Origin: Stentor coeruleus
Taxonomy: Eukaryota; Ciliophora; Heterotrichea; Heterotrichida; Stentoridae
Length of the DNA stretch: 20,109 nt
Reading direction: 5' to 3'
NCBI GenBank assembly: GCA_001970955.1
Contig: MPUH01001255.1
Coordinates: 1 to 20,109 of the forward strand
The notes below the pieces were generated by a model, which saw only the letters and a list, made by a program, of their open reading frames with translations, was not told the DNA's origin and ran no database searches. Below, piece by piece: positions 8,637 through 17,892 of the stretch (position 1 is its first letter; each line of letters opens with the position of its first letter). The position numbers and the translations under genes are program-made.

Positions 8637-11165
8637 ATGTCAAGAAACGAGTTTGGACAAGGTTCTCATCTAACAAATCTAAGCCCATCTGAGAAATCCA
8701 AAGTAATCTTTATCTAGTTCATTGAAGTGCTAAACACCTTTGATTCTCAAAAAATTAATCTAAAAGATCTTCACAACATCATGTCCATAGGGGAAATCCT
8801 AAAACCAAATCATGTCAGTTCTTCTGAAGATGACTATTGGAATAGTAAATGGGTCATTTCTCATTCAGTTGGTAAGCTTTACACAGTTTCTGGTCGACAA
8901 TTATCTCGCTGGGGCTGTGCTGCTGCTTCAATAGACGATAAAATTTATCTATTTGGAGGCAGAGGTTCAGATTCTCGACCTAGAAATTCATTTCATATTC
9001 TAGATTTGGCAGCAAATCACTTTAGCATTTTTAAAACGAATAATACACCCAAAGGTCGTGAAGGGCATTCTATGACAGCTTACAAAAATTTACTTGTCAT
9101 TTATGGGGGCTGTGAAAGTGGAGGGGATGAAAATGACCCTTTTGAAGACATTTGGATTGTTGATATTGAAACTAAAACTTGGAAAAAACCTAATACAACT
9201 GGGAAAAAACCTGAAGCACGTGAAGGACATGCTGCTGGGGTTATAAGGAATTTTATGGTTATATATGGTGGAAGTGGGATTAAGGCTTTACTTTCAAATA
9301 TGTATTCATTTAATCTTACAACATTTGAGTGGAAAGAACTAGAACAACACGGAGCGCAAATGGGTGTTAGGGAAAGTATGAGTTCTGTAGTTGTTAATGA
9401 TTATATGTATATATTTGGGGGAAATATTAGTGATCACTCTTCAGAAAACGATGAATACACTGATGATTTTTTCATAGTCACTTTTAAAAACTATACAGCA
9501 ATGTGTAAAAAAATCCTCACCAATAGCCCTTCTCCTCCTAAACGTCTATCTCACTCTTTAAGCAACTTAAAAAACAGATACCTTATTTTATTTGGAGGTG
9601 AAAGCTTTGGTAAAGCTTTAAATGATATTTGGGTATATACAATTGAAAAAAATATATGGCATGAGATCAAACCACAAAACCAAATCCCAGGACGAATGGC
9701 TCATGTATGTTTTTGTTATAAAGATTCATTAATAGTTTATGGAGGAATGACAAAAGATCAATCTGGTTTTGGTAAAGCTTTAAATGATATTTGGGTATAT
9801 ACAATTGAAAAAAATATATGGCATGAGATCAAACCACAAAACCAAATCCCAGGACGAATGGCCCATGTATGTTTTTGTTATAAAGATTCATTAATAGTTT
9901 ATGGAGGAATGACAAAAGATCAATCTGTTCGTAGTGATTTAGCAATATTGAAATTTGGTAAATGTGAGATTAACATAAGTAATGGAAGCGGGGTAAACCC
10001 TAAACGTAAATTTACAAAAATTTTAAATGTTACAACTAGAACTGTACCTTTAATAGCTCATCAAGATCATGAAACGGCTATAAGTTCATGTGAACAATGT
10101 GGTCATTCATTATCATGTTGTAAATTCTTAAGTCGTTATTCTATGATTTCATACCCAATTTTAAATTATTTCCCTAGAATACAAGTCTCATCTTATTCAA
10201 TAGAACAAATGGCTAGTATGTTTCAAGACCCATTTGCCGCAATGTTTAGAATAAGTGAAGTTATGAACACACCAAATGTGTCTTTTAATATAATTGGAAC
10301 AACTAATATGAAAGGGAATCAGGTTGTTAAAATCCTTCCATCTGAGATTCAAAAAGATCATGGGAATATTAAAAATTATGATAATAATGTTGAGAATTAT
10401 CAGAAACATGTGAAAAACTCAGGAATTATTCAGGTGCCTATATTGGAAATATCGAGTAAAATAGAGTTTATGCCAGATCAAGTTGCTAAGTTTTGTTCAG
10501 GAGTTGCTAGTTTGTCTTTTCTTCCAGCTTTTTTTAAGCTTTCTGATACTGCGGTGGTTGTTTCAAGAAGTTCTACTTGTCTAACTGTAGCTTTGATGCA
10601 CAAAAACGATTTTTATATTCCACTGTTTTTTGCTGTTTTTGATAATAATGGTGAACCTTTATACCCAAAGAAAGATCTTGTGCATGCCAATATGGTCAAT
10701 GTATATTCTCGAAGCCATCTTCAATCTGCAGATATATTCCGCCATCCTCCTGGTACAAGTATTTTCTTATATACTAAAGATCTTGAAAGTATAGTTGGGG
10801 ATATACTTTATCAGGGAAATAGTTTTTCTCATCTAGTCAGTAAAGCTAAAAATGTTCAGTTTATTGTTGCAGGGACTCTTATTAAAAAAGATAAACAAAA
10901 TAAAGACGAATTTATTAATAGATCACTTTTATATAAAACAAATACAAATGCGTTTTTAGTACTTGTTTATGTTAAAAAAAAACTTGTCTATTGGGAGTTT
11001 AAAAAAAATGAAAAAGGCAAAAGGGCAAGAGAAGAATGTACGGTTGTTAAACTTGTAGAAGATGAGTTTATATGTAAAGTGACTGGGCAGTTATCTTGGA
11101 ATTTAAAGACTTTTAATATTTTTGCAGACCTTTATTCGCCTATGAAAAAAAGACTTATAGAATAG
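8637..11165 (+). CDS. Kelch-repeat beta-propeller protein with unknown C-terminal region
   Basis: Two exons, 8637-8702 and 8718-11165, encode 837 residues. Without splicing the frame at the second exon has no early ATG; removing the 15-nt intron joins it to an ATG-led 22-codon exon. Kelch blades run over about residues 75-440, each with a double Gly (102-103, 152-153, 206-207, 256-257, 315-316, 364-365, 418-419) and downstream Trp and Gly-Arg motifs (REGHS, GRMAHV). That gives seven blade-like units, two nearly identical. Residues 441-837 match no family I recognise; they hold a Cys cluster (C480, C483, C489, C490) and predicted globular stretches. Kelch propellers bind partner proteins, often in ubiquitin ligase or cytoskeletal complexes, but no BTB or other known partner domain is visible. 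The 5' flank is C-rich and the 3' flank G-rich. TAG stop. Confidence 0.87.
8703..8717 (+). other. 15-nt intron of the kelch gene
   Basis: GTAATCTTTATCTAG lies between codons (phase 0) after residue 22 and ends in an in-frame TAG. It fits the window's consensus GTRN(5)TATNTAG with A at position 10 as the likely branch point. Its removal joins an ATG-led frame to the long kelch frame. Confidence 0.87.
9606..9926 (+). repeat. 159-bp in-frame tandem duplication in the kelch gene
   Basis: Copies 9606-9764 and 9768-9926 are separated by one GGT codon, giving a 162-bp (54-codon) period. The only difference seen is T9701 versus C9863, a synonymous GCT/GCC Ala change. Each copy runs from the end of one kelch blade into the start of the next, so the duplication adds one full propeller blade (protein residues 319-371 and 373-425). 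Confidence 0.95.
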
Positions 11166-11812
11166 TACTAGATAAGATTTATTATAATTATCATAATTAC
11201 TATTAGGTGAAATTGGAGTTTAGATGTGAAAGTTGAATTTTATATGGAAAAAGTATAGAAGTTTGTAGATAGGGAGGATGGATGATGTTAGATTGAAATG
11301 AGGGATAAGGTTTTATAATGGAAAAGTGGATTGGGTATTTAGGAGATAGGTTAAAAGGTTAGGGAGATTAGATTATTTAGAGTATGATGTGAGGGTAAAA
11401 GAGTTTAGGGAAGGGTGATGGATGATGATTATGATATGGTCTAAGGATTTTGATGATTAATAGTGATTTTATGGTGATTTTTTAATTTTTAGTTACTTTT
11501 TTAGTTAAGGTAGTGAATGGAAGTTTTTATAAATTTCAATGGTTTTTGGTATTTTTATAATCATTGGAGTAAAAGCGAAAAGAACTGTATATAAGGATGC
11601 TGCAAAAATATAGTTAAGTTTTGATTATTTTAAGAGTTACTTTTAGTATTTGAAAATATGATTTAATATTGATATAATATATAGAGTTTTAATAGGTTAT
11701 ATACTTTCATTTATTTCTTAGTCATTTAGACTAGCAAAATTTCATTATTCCACTCACTATGAAACGAGTTGCTCATTCCCTTTAAATTATATTAAAACTT
11801 AATCTCTTATTT
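11166..11812. other. Intergenic, C-depleted 3' flank of the kelch gene
   Basis: No coding frame or RNA gene seen. The stretch 11221-11460 has 77 G but a single C on the plus strand, an extreme strand asymmetry that fades after about 11560. The remainder to 11812 is ordinary AT-rich sequence. No terminal inverted repeat for the neighbouring integrase remnant was found here by eye. Confidence 0.55.
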
Positions 11813-11885
11813 ATTTATTTTTTAAGGTGGTATAATTGTTTTCTTTTANATTTATTTTTTAAGGTGGTATAATTGTTTTCTTTTA
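11813..11885 (+). repeat. 36-bp direct duplication around a single N
   Basis: Copies 11813-11848 and 11850-11885 are identical and flank an N at 11849. This looks like an unmerged contig overlap. Read as one copy, the minus-strand integrase remnant ends in TAA soon after ...TTLKNK, rather than continuing through the duplicated segment. Confidence 0.9.
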
Positions 11886-12744
11886 TGCCTTTGCAAGCTT
11901 TTACATCAACTTCAATGTTAACTCCTTCTTGAATTTTATTTTTTCCCCACCATTTGCTTATTTTGAGAACTATAAATCCACCTTCACCAGCACATTGATA
12001 TTTTCCTATACCAGCAATTTCTAAGTTTTTTTTCTTTTGGAATAACAGTCTATTACTTTGTTTGACAATCATATTTGTTATTAGAATATTTTTTGGATAT
12101 TCTATGACTTTGACTGATTCTTCTCTTTTTTTTTGTATTCGTTTTAAAACCTTTTTTATAACTTCTTTGTCAGTATTTTGAAAAAGGATAAATGGAGCCA
12201 TTTTTGTTGTCCTGTGCTCTCTTCAGATATTGTAATAGGTAATTATCTCATTTATTGAATTTTGAAGGGTAAAAGAATTCATTAAGAGCTGATTTTTAAA
12301 GTATTTGTTGAAACTTTCTACAGAGCCCTAAGATTCAGGATGATATATCCTTCCATGAGCATGATTAATCTTTAGGCGTAAGAGTAGTTTTTTAAATATC
12401 CCTTGAAATTCCTTACAATTATCAGTATGAATTGCTTTTGGTTTTCCCCATTCTTTAATAATTTCTTCCATGAAAGCTGCAGTTGATTCAGACTTTTTGT
12501 TTTCAAGGATTCTTGCAGTAGCATATCTGCTGAAATGATCTTTTACCGTCATTATAATAACAAATCCTTTTAGAGAATATCTGCATTTTACCATTACCAA
12601 ATCTGCTTGGACAATTTCTAACCTTTCTTTAGTTTCAATATAGCCTGGAGAGTAAGTTAAAAAAGGAATTCTGGAAAATTTTCATCCCGCGCTAATTTTT
12701 TTTAACTTTATTTTCCTCAATTTTAGAACTGCGACTAGGAGTTT
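11815..12744 (-). pseudogene. Decayed integrase (rve, DDE) of a retrotransposon or Ginger-like element
   Basis: Read on the minus strand, one frame from about 12681 to 11840 spells an integrase catalytic core. Visible marks are PGYIETKERLEIVQADLV with the first acidic residue, DHFSRY, IHTDN with the second Asp, HGRIYHPES, then GSVESFN with the catalytic Glu, and HRTTKMAPF near the end of the domain. Two nonsense codons break it: TAG at 12328-12330, between HPES and GSVE where Gln is usual, and TGA at 12223-12225. A further TGA at about 12682 and a frame change separate it from an upstream remnant (KIEENK). The Lys-rich tail (about 120 codons) follows in the same frame. TAG ends genuine genes here, so this is a broken copy, not a code change. 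No long terminal repeats, inverted repeats or target duplication were seen. A Gypsy-type retrotransposon or an integrase-bearing DNA transposon are both possible. Confidence 0.8.
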
Positions 12745-13285
12745 TAGTTATAATCTTTATTTGATCCTTTACCTTTACGAGTTATTTTGGAATTGGCTAT
12801 AATTACGAAGTCTTTTCTCAATTTATAAACTTAATTAATTAAACTTAAAAAATAAGGTAGAGTAGCTTTGATTAAAGTACTAACCAAAGGCAATAACTTT
12901 TGGAAAATATTTACAATTTATAACTTAAAATTTAATATTTAGAGGTATTTTACCTACACTAGCCCACAACCTATACATTTTTTCAATCATACACAAAAAT
13001 CCAAAACATAAACTCTATTACAAAAAAACCATACAATAAAAAAAAAGTCTCATCATAATTATTCACTAATCAACTAAAAACTATTATAATTCCTAACATC
13101 TAAACCCTAACACCCATTTTTCAATCTTTCACAAGCCTCATCTAACCAAAATCATCAATAAAATCTTCACTATTTCACAATCAACATAAATTCCATTTTT
13201 AATCTCTAACCTACAATTAATCATCATCCCCAGAAATAATCTCAAACTCTAGTTCATAGCTTTTTCCACATCTCCTATCTAAAGC
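12745..13285. other. Intergenic, G-depleted 3' flank of the pepsin-like gene
   Basis: The left part may still hold diverged N-terminal remains of the integrase element (short open minus-strand stretches with stops). From about 12960 the plus strand is C- and A-rich: 13021-13260 has 61 C and 5 G. This is the mirror of the G-rich 3' flank seen after plus-strand genes, since the gene on its right is on the minus strand. A single ccctaacaccc at 13105-13115 resembles a heterotrich telomere unit but is not a repeat array. Confidence 0.5.
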
Positions 13286-14452
13286 TTACCATCCAATAAC
13301 AATAATCATAGCCAATGCAGAAATCATCATAAAAATCTTAGCCAAAATCAACACGGGAGACTGTTCTAACGAATTTAGTAACACAAGATGATCAGAGTCT
13401 TGGCATTTTTTTAAAGGACTCATAGCCACTTTACTATTTTCCATATCAATAACTAAATAAACCTGTTCAAGTATCGGTGAGCCAATAATCCCATATTCTC
13501 CTCCAGATCTAATAATACTACAATATTGGTCAATATTGCATTTCCTAAGAAATCCTCTTAAAGTAATCTTAAAACCTTGTAAATCAATAGAAATATCCGG
13601 AAACGAAGCTGGTGGTCTAATAATTGAGTTCCCAAAAAACACATGACCTTCAATATCACATAAAGCTTGTTTACAAGAATCTCCATAAAACTCTTTCATA
13701 GCTTGAATAAGCTTAAGTATTATATCAAAAGGTAAGTATAAATAAGGTACAGCAGGGTTTAAACGTCCTTCAAGTTTTGTTATAATCTCTATATCTTTAA
13801 GGACAATACTAGTAATAATAACTGAATATCTATTATTATATACAACCGGATATATAGAAAAATCATCATGAGCATATGTTGAATCATACCCGCCAATATG
13901 CATTTTTCCTTTTTCATCTTTGAAACATAATCCAATAACAGCTCGAATACCTTGATTCTATATATTTATTACGCTTATAACAGTTTCTATAAGAGAAGTT
14001 CCATATAAAGCATCTAGATTTGAAGGACCTAAACCTATAATTCCACTAGTTTGAATATCGAAACTTTGCTTTAGAATCCTACCAAAAATCAGTTCTTTTA
14101 AAGTTGAAGTGCCAATTATTGCTGTTTCAAGGGAAAGGACACCTTCGATTGTGTTATTAAGTTCAGATTTGTAAGAAAACAAACATTCTTCTGATGAAGT
14201 TTGGATCATAGACCAGCAGAGTTCAGAGTTGGCTGTTATTGCTTGGAAAGAACTTGATGATGCTCCATTGTATGATGGACCTTTATTACTTGCAGCTGCA
14301 TCAATGACCATTAAGAGGTTTGTGTCAAAGGAGATTTGGAGCTCTAAGGATTGTCCACCTAAGGTCTGTTTGAGGCAGTATTTGTGATCGTTACTAGTGA
14401 TAAGCTCGAGATTCATGCTGTTGACTAGGAGAATTAGATGTATAAAAATCAT
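13286..14452 (-). CDS. Pepsin-fold (A1 family) membrane-anchored protein with degenerate active site
   Basis: Exons 14452-13973 and 13957-13286 give 383 residues once a 15-nt intron is removed; each half alone looks like a truncated frame. Residues 1-12 are a hydrophobic signal peptide. Family marks follow: FDTNLLMVIDAAAS (about 42-55), SGIIGLGPSNLD (136-147), GLCFKDEKGKMHIGGYD (169-185), FPDISIDLQG (279-288), YGIIGSPILEQVYLVIDMEN (315-334). Residues 361-383 form a C-terminal membrane helix, giving a type I topology on the surface, or in an endolysosomal or vesicle membrane. The first DTG is DAA (D51 kept), and the position of the second Asp falls in NPAVPYLYLP, where I align it to Pro. Pepsin-type catalysis needs both Asp, so this is probably inactive. 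It starts 43 bp after the stop of the upstream transporter gene. Stop TAG-independent of the intron; no alternative family fits. Confidence 0.83.
13958..13972 (-). other. 15-nt intron of the pepsin-like gene
   Basis: On the minus strand GTAATAAATATATAG interrupts the gene after codon 160 in phase 0; its last three bases are an in-frame TAG. Splicing continues SGIIGLG...ETVIS into NQGIRAVIGLCF, the expected family order. Confidence 0.92.
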
Positions 14453-14495
14453 TACATTTGTATGAAAATTTTAGATTTAAAGATGTTTACAAAGA

Positions 14496-15899
14496 CTAAA
14501 CATGGATTATAAGCTTTACTAAAAGGTAAACTAGTAACACTGTAAATGCAAATGATAATAAAAGATTAAATGGCTTCCAATAACACCGAACATCATATGA
14601 ACTCTGGGCTTTGGAAACCATTCTTACTGATATATGGGCAATTGGTATCATAATCTGAAACAAAAATAACACAGAAAGTCCTACGAAATCAAGAATTACT
14701 CCCTATATAAACCTCACAATATCATATAAAACAAAACTGACTATTAATGGAATCCCTGATATGATAAGTTTTATCATTAAAAATTTTCTTTTAGAGATTT
14801 CTTCTGTACCATATAACATAGACTTCCAATTGTCTACTATAGAAATTGATATAAGAGAATATGATGAAATTACATCAAAAGCTGGAAATAAAAGGACTAT
14901 TAAAGATATGGCATAGTCTATAAAATTCCTAGAATCCTTACCTCCTGTGTAATCTTTAAAGTTTAAAGTTACTTGGGTTTCTACTTTGTCTATGGCAAAT
15001 GGAATTACTAGACCAAGAGCCCCATACCAAATAAAACTTACTATTGAAATCATTGTTACAATTTTCCAAAGGTTGTTTTTTTTGTCTTTAACATATTGGG
15101 TTACACTAGGCATTTGAAGTTGATAGAAAAGAGCAAAGAGGATTATTGGAAGGCCGATACCGGTATTAGAGAAATTGAAAGGTATAGGGTCTGGGTGTGA
15201 TTCTGAACTTGAACTGATTGACTTACCTATTACTATAAGATGAGCACATGAAAAAACTACAACACAAATAATAACAAATCTCATTGTGCACATAATAATC
15301 TGATATACCCTTTGTTCCTTTATTCCTTTAATTGTAAGTGTTATAACAATACTCCCATAAACAAAAAGAAACACCCAGTAGCTAAAAATACACTCAGAAA
15401 AATACCCTTCTTTATAAATATTGCAAGTCGTCCCAGTAACCAAAGGTATATTAGCAGCTAAAGAACTAGCAAAAATAGAACAATAAGCAATAAGAACTCC
15501 TTCAAAAAGCAACGTCAAAACTAGCAAATAAACAATGCCGAATTTCTTACCAAATATAATCGACATGGCAATACTCGCATCAATTCTCTTATCATCATTA
15601 ATTTTTGAAGGCTCATAAGAAGTTCCTTCAATTTGTGGAGATAAAAAGAAATCCCTTGCAAAAAGTTTAATCAAAAGACCCTCATCTTTCATACCTTGGA
15701 TAATCATAGCTTTATGGATAACTTCAAGGAACATGAGACTTAAGTAGTTGTTTAAAAGGCATAATATTATAAGGTAGATAAAAGATAATAAATATCCTGT
15801 TTCACTAAAACCATAAGGGATACCAAGAAAACCTGCACCTATCATAACGTTGATTGAGTATACAAAACCAGAAAAAACACCCATGGTTTCATCTGCCAT
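14496..15899 (-). CDS. AAAP-family amino acid transporter, copy 1
   Basis: Exons 15899-14718 and 14702-14496 encode 462 residues. About eleven membrane helices are visible (near 10-28, 34-62, 119-145, 174-192, 199-222, 247-264, 280-303, 325-350, 371-393, then two in exon 2), as usual for this proton- or sodium-coupled amino acid carrier family. The unwound first helix has the family motif NVMIGAGFLGIPYGF (17-31). A hydrophilic loop of about 50 residues follows helix 2. Unspliced, the protein would stop four residues after the exon end and lose the last two helices; the exon-2 sequence (VGLS..., MIPIAH, YWKPFN) matches the other two copies. It is the most diverged of the three, with its own N-terminus (MADETMG). 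Substrate cannot be read from the sequence. TAG stop, 43 bp before the pepsin-like gene. Confidence 0.88.
14703..14717 (-). other. 15-nt intron of transporter copy 1
   Basis: GTGAGGTTTATATAG on the minus strand, phase 0, after the residues YDI. It has GTG rather than GTA at the 5' end but keeps A at position 10 and the TATNTAG end. The same position is used in copies 2 and 3. Confidence 0.9.
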
Positions 15900-16492
15900 T
15901 TTATTGTTTATAAAAATACCAGATTTTGAAGGGGAAAAATGAGGAAAAGGTATTTGAAGATTAAGGGATTATGAATTTGTTTCGGAGAATTTTTATTTTG
16001 TTNGGTATTTGAAGATTAAGGGATTATGAATTTGTTTCGGAGAATTTTTATTTTGTTAAGGGAATTAGGTGGTTTTTTTTTGAATAGAGGATTTTATGTG
16101 AGAATTTTTTGTGCTAGGAAGGAATTTGGATATGATTTTGATATAATTTTATTGTGAAAAAAAATATTTTATATAGGAAAATGCAAATTATACTTTAAGA
16201 TGATTGCTTTAAGTAAAATTCTTAAGTTGTTGGTGTATTTTTATGTTTTTTATATTTAAAACTAATAATTATATAAGGGAAAATACTTATAAAGTATTCA
16301 AGATAAACTGAATAGCAGTTTGTTTTTATTTTTACACTAAAATCTATCAAATTGTGCTTTACTGGCAATTAGCAGTATATTATTTTCAATATAAAACTAA
16401 TTATCTCACACAAATAACCAGAATGCATTACTAAATAAAAAATATAACTGTAAGTATCATATCTTATAATCTAATATTCATATGCTATCATC
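15900..16492. other. Intergenic spacer between transporter copies 1 and 2
   Basis: No coding frame seen. The part next to the copy 1 start (15900-16150) is G-rich and C-poor on the plus strand, hence C-rich on the coding strand, and contains the 54-bp duplication around an N. The rest is AT-rich without strong asymmetry. It should hold the copy 1 promoter and the copy 2 3' end; no motif was identified. Confidence 0.55.
15949..16057 (+). repeat. 54-bp direct duplication around a single N
   Basis: Copies 15949-16002 and 16004-16057 are identical and flank an N at 16003, the third such case in the window. Best read as an unmerged contig overlap; the true spacer is then about 55 bp shorter. Confidence 0.9.
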
Positions 16493-17842
16493 CTAAAATC
16501 CTAAAATCCCATTAATCTTCTGCCTTAACAAATACAAAAATAGTGTCAAAGCTCCAGCTGTAATCGCATAATTCAAAGGTCTCCAATAAAACCCTGCATC
16601 AAAACTTGTTTTATCCTTAACCTGTTCATTAACAATATTATGAGCAATAGGTACCACAGCATGAAATAACACCAAAGGTAATAACCCAACAATACCAAAA
16701 ACCTCAGCCTAAATATCTCCTACAATATTATAAAAAACCGCAGCAAACATCAAAGGAACAACACCAAAAACAAATACCAAAACTTTAATAATTTTCTCAG
16801 ATTTAATCTTATCACCATAAATCATATGCCCCCAATTATCAGCTAAAGATATAGTCTTAAAAGGAAAGCATGCAATAACATCAAAAGCAGGTTGTAAAAT
16901 GACCCCATACATAACAAAATACCCCCACAAGTTTTTTTCATTTTGCCCACCTGTATAATCTCTAAAATTAAGTGAGACTTGTTCTTTAACATTAGAAATA
17001 GCATAAGGGACTATAATTCCTAAAGCTGAATATATGATGAAAATAATAAAAGTGACCATAAGGACGATTTTCCACATTTTTTGACTTCTTTTATGAACAA
17101 TAGCGGCAATACTAGGTAATAATAATTGATACATTAATGAAAAGACTATTATCGGTACTGCAAGATGTGCTTTAGAAAAATCAGCTAATTGAGGTTCTGG
17201 TTTTGACCCTGGTTTCCCATCAATAGTTTTCCCTGTATAAATAAGTTCTATTGAACAATATATAATAAGACATATAATAAAATACCTTAATCCACACATA
17301 GAAACTTGGAATGTTTTTTGGTTTTTAATGCCGAGTAAGGATAAATATATGACGATAAAGCCAAAAAGTCCTAAAAAAATCCAGTAGTTTATAATACAAG
17401 AAGAATAAAAACCTTTTTCGTATATGTCGCAAGTTGATAAGAAGTATAATGGGATATTTGATGTAAATGATGCAGCGAATATTGAGGAATAAGCTACAAG
17501 TGACCCTTCAAAATACACAGTTAGGGCCGTTAAGTAAATTATACTGAATTTATACCCGAATATGCTTTGAAATACTATAGAAATATCATCAACTTTAGGG
17601 GCTGTATAAAGAAACGGTTGGTCTATTTTTTTTAATCTAGTTTTCATAATACATCCTTTATGGATGACTTCAAGAAAAATCATAGACAAGTAGAAACTTA
17701 GAGCTGAAAAAAATACCATAAAAGATAAAGAAAGAAGAAGTCCTGTTTGTTTGAATACATAAGGGAGGTTTAGAAACCCCCCACCTACAACTATATTCAA
17801 ACTATAAACCAGTCCTACAAAAAGCCCAATCCCATCTTTCAT
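16493..17842 (-). CDS. AAAP-family amino acid transporter, copy 2
   Basis: Exons 17842-16724 and 16708-16493 encode 444 residues with about eleven membrane helices. It is a close paralogue of copy 3: both start MKDGIGLFVGLVYSLNIVVG and share LNFRDYTGG, SLADNWGHMIYG and an exon 2 with VPIAHNIV. The helix-1 motif differs: GGGFLNLPYVF here against GAGFLNLPYGY in copy 3 and GAGFLGIPYGF in copy 1, two changes in the stretch that lines the substrate site in this fold, so specificity or activity may differ. The loop after helix 2 is shorter than in copies 1 and 3. The ATG lies 50 bp after the copy 3 stop. Without splicing the last two helices would be lost. TAG stop. Confidence 0.9.
16709..16723 (-). 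other. 15-nt intron of transporter copy 2
   Basis: GTAGGAGATATTTAG on the minus strand, phase 0, after FYNI. Splicing joins FYNI to AEVFGIVGLLPL, closely matching copy 3. Position 10 is A and the end is TATNTAG. Confidence 0.94.
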
Positions 17843-17892
17843 TTTCTAAATTTAGCCCATAAAAAATAGTTTTTATACTATAAAACTTAAAC

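Noticed and set aside
10197..10409. 70-codon minus-strand frame opposite the kelch gene
   Set aside because: Antisense shadow of the long kelch frame with no independent support.
12223..12330. Reading TAG as Gln and TGA as Trp throughout the window
   Set aside because: TAG ends the kelch gene, the transporters and other intact genes at the expected protein ends, and no intact gene uses TGA as Trp; nonsense mutation is simpler.
12691..12705. 15-nt GT...AG segment (GTTAAAAAAAATTAG, minus strand) in the integrase remnant as an intron
   Set aside because: It lacks the TATNTAG end seen in all five supported introns, and removing it does not restore the frame to the integrase core.
13091..13115. 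Telomere-like units (tcctaaca, ccctaacaccc)
   Set aside because: Only one full unit plus a degenerate one in C/A-rich DNA; the reverse-complement unit tgttaggg also occurs by chance inside the kelch coding region near 9364.
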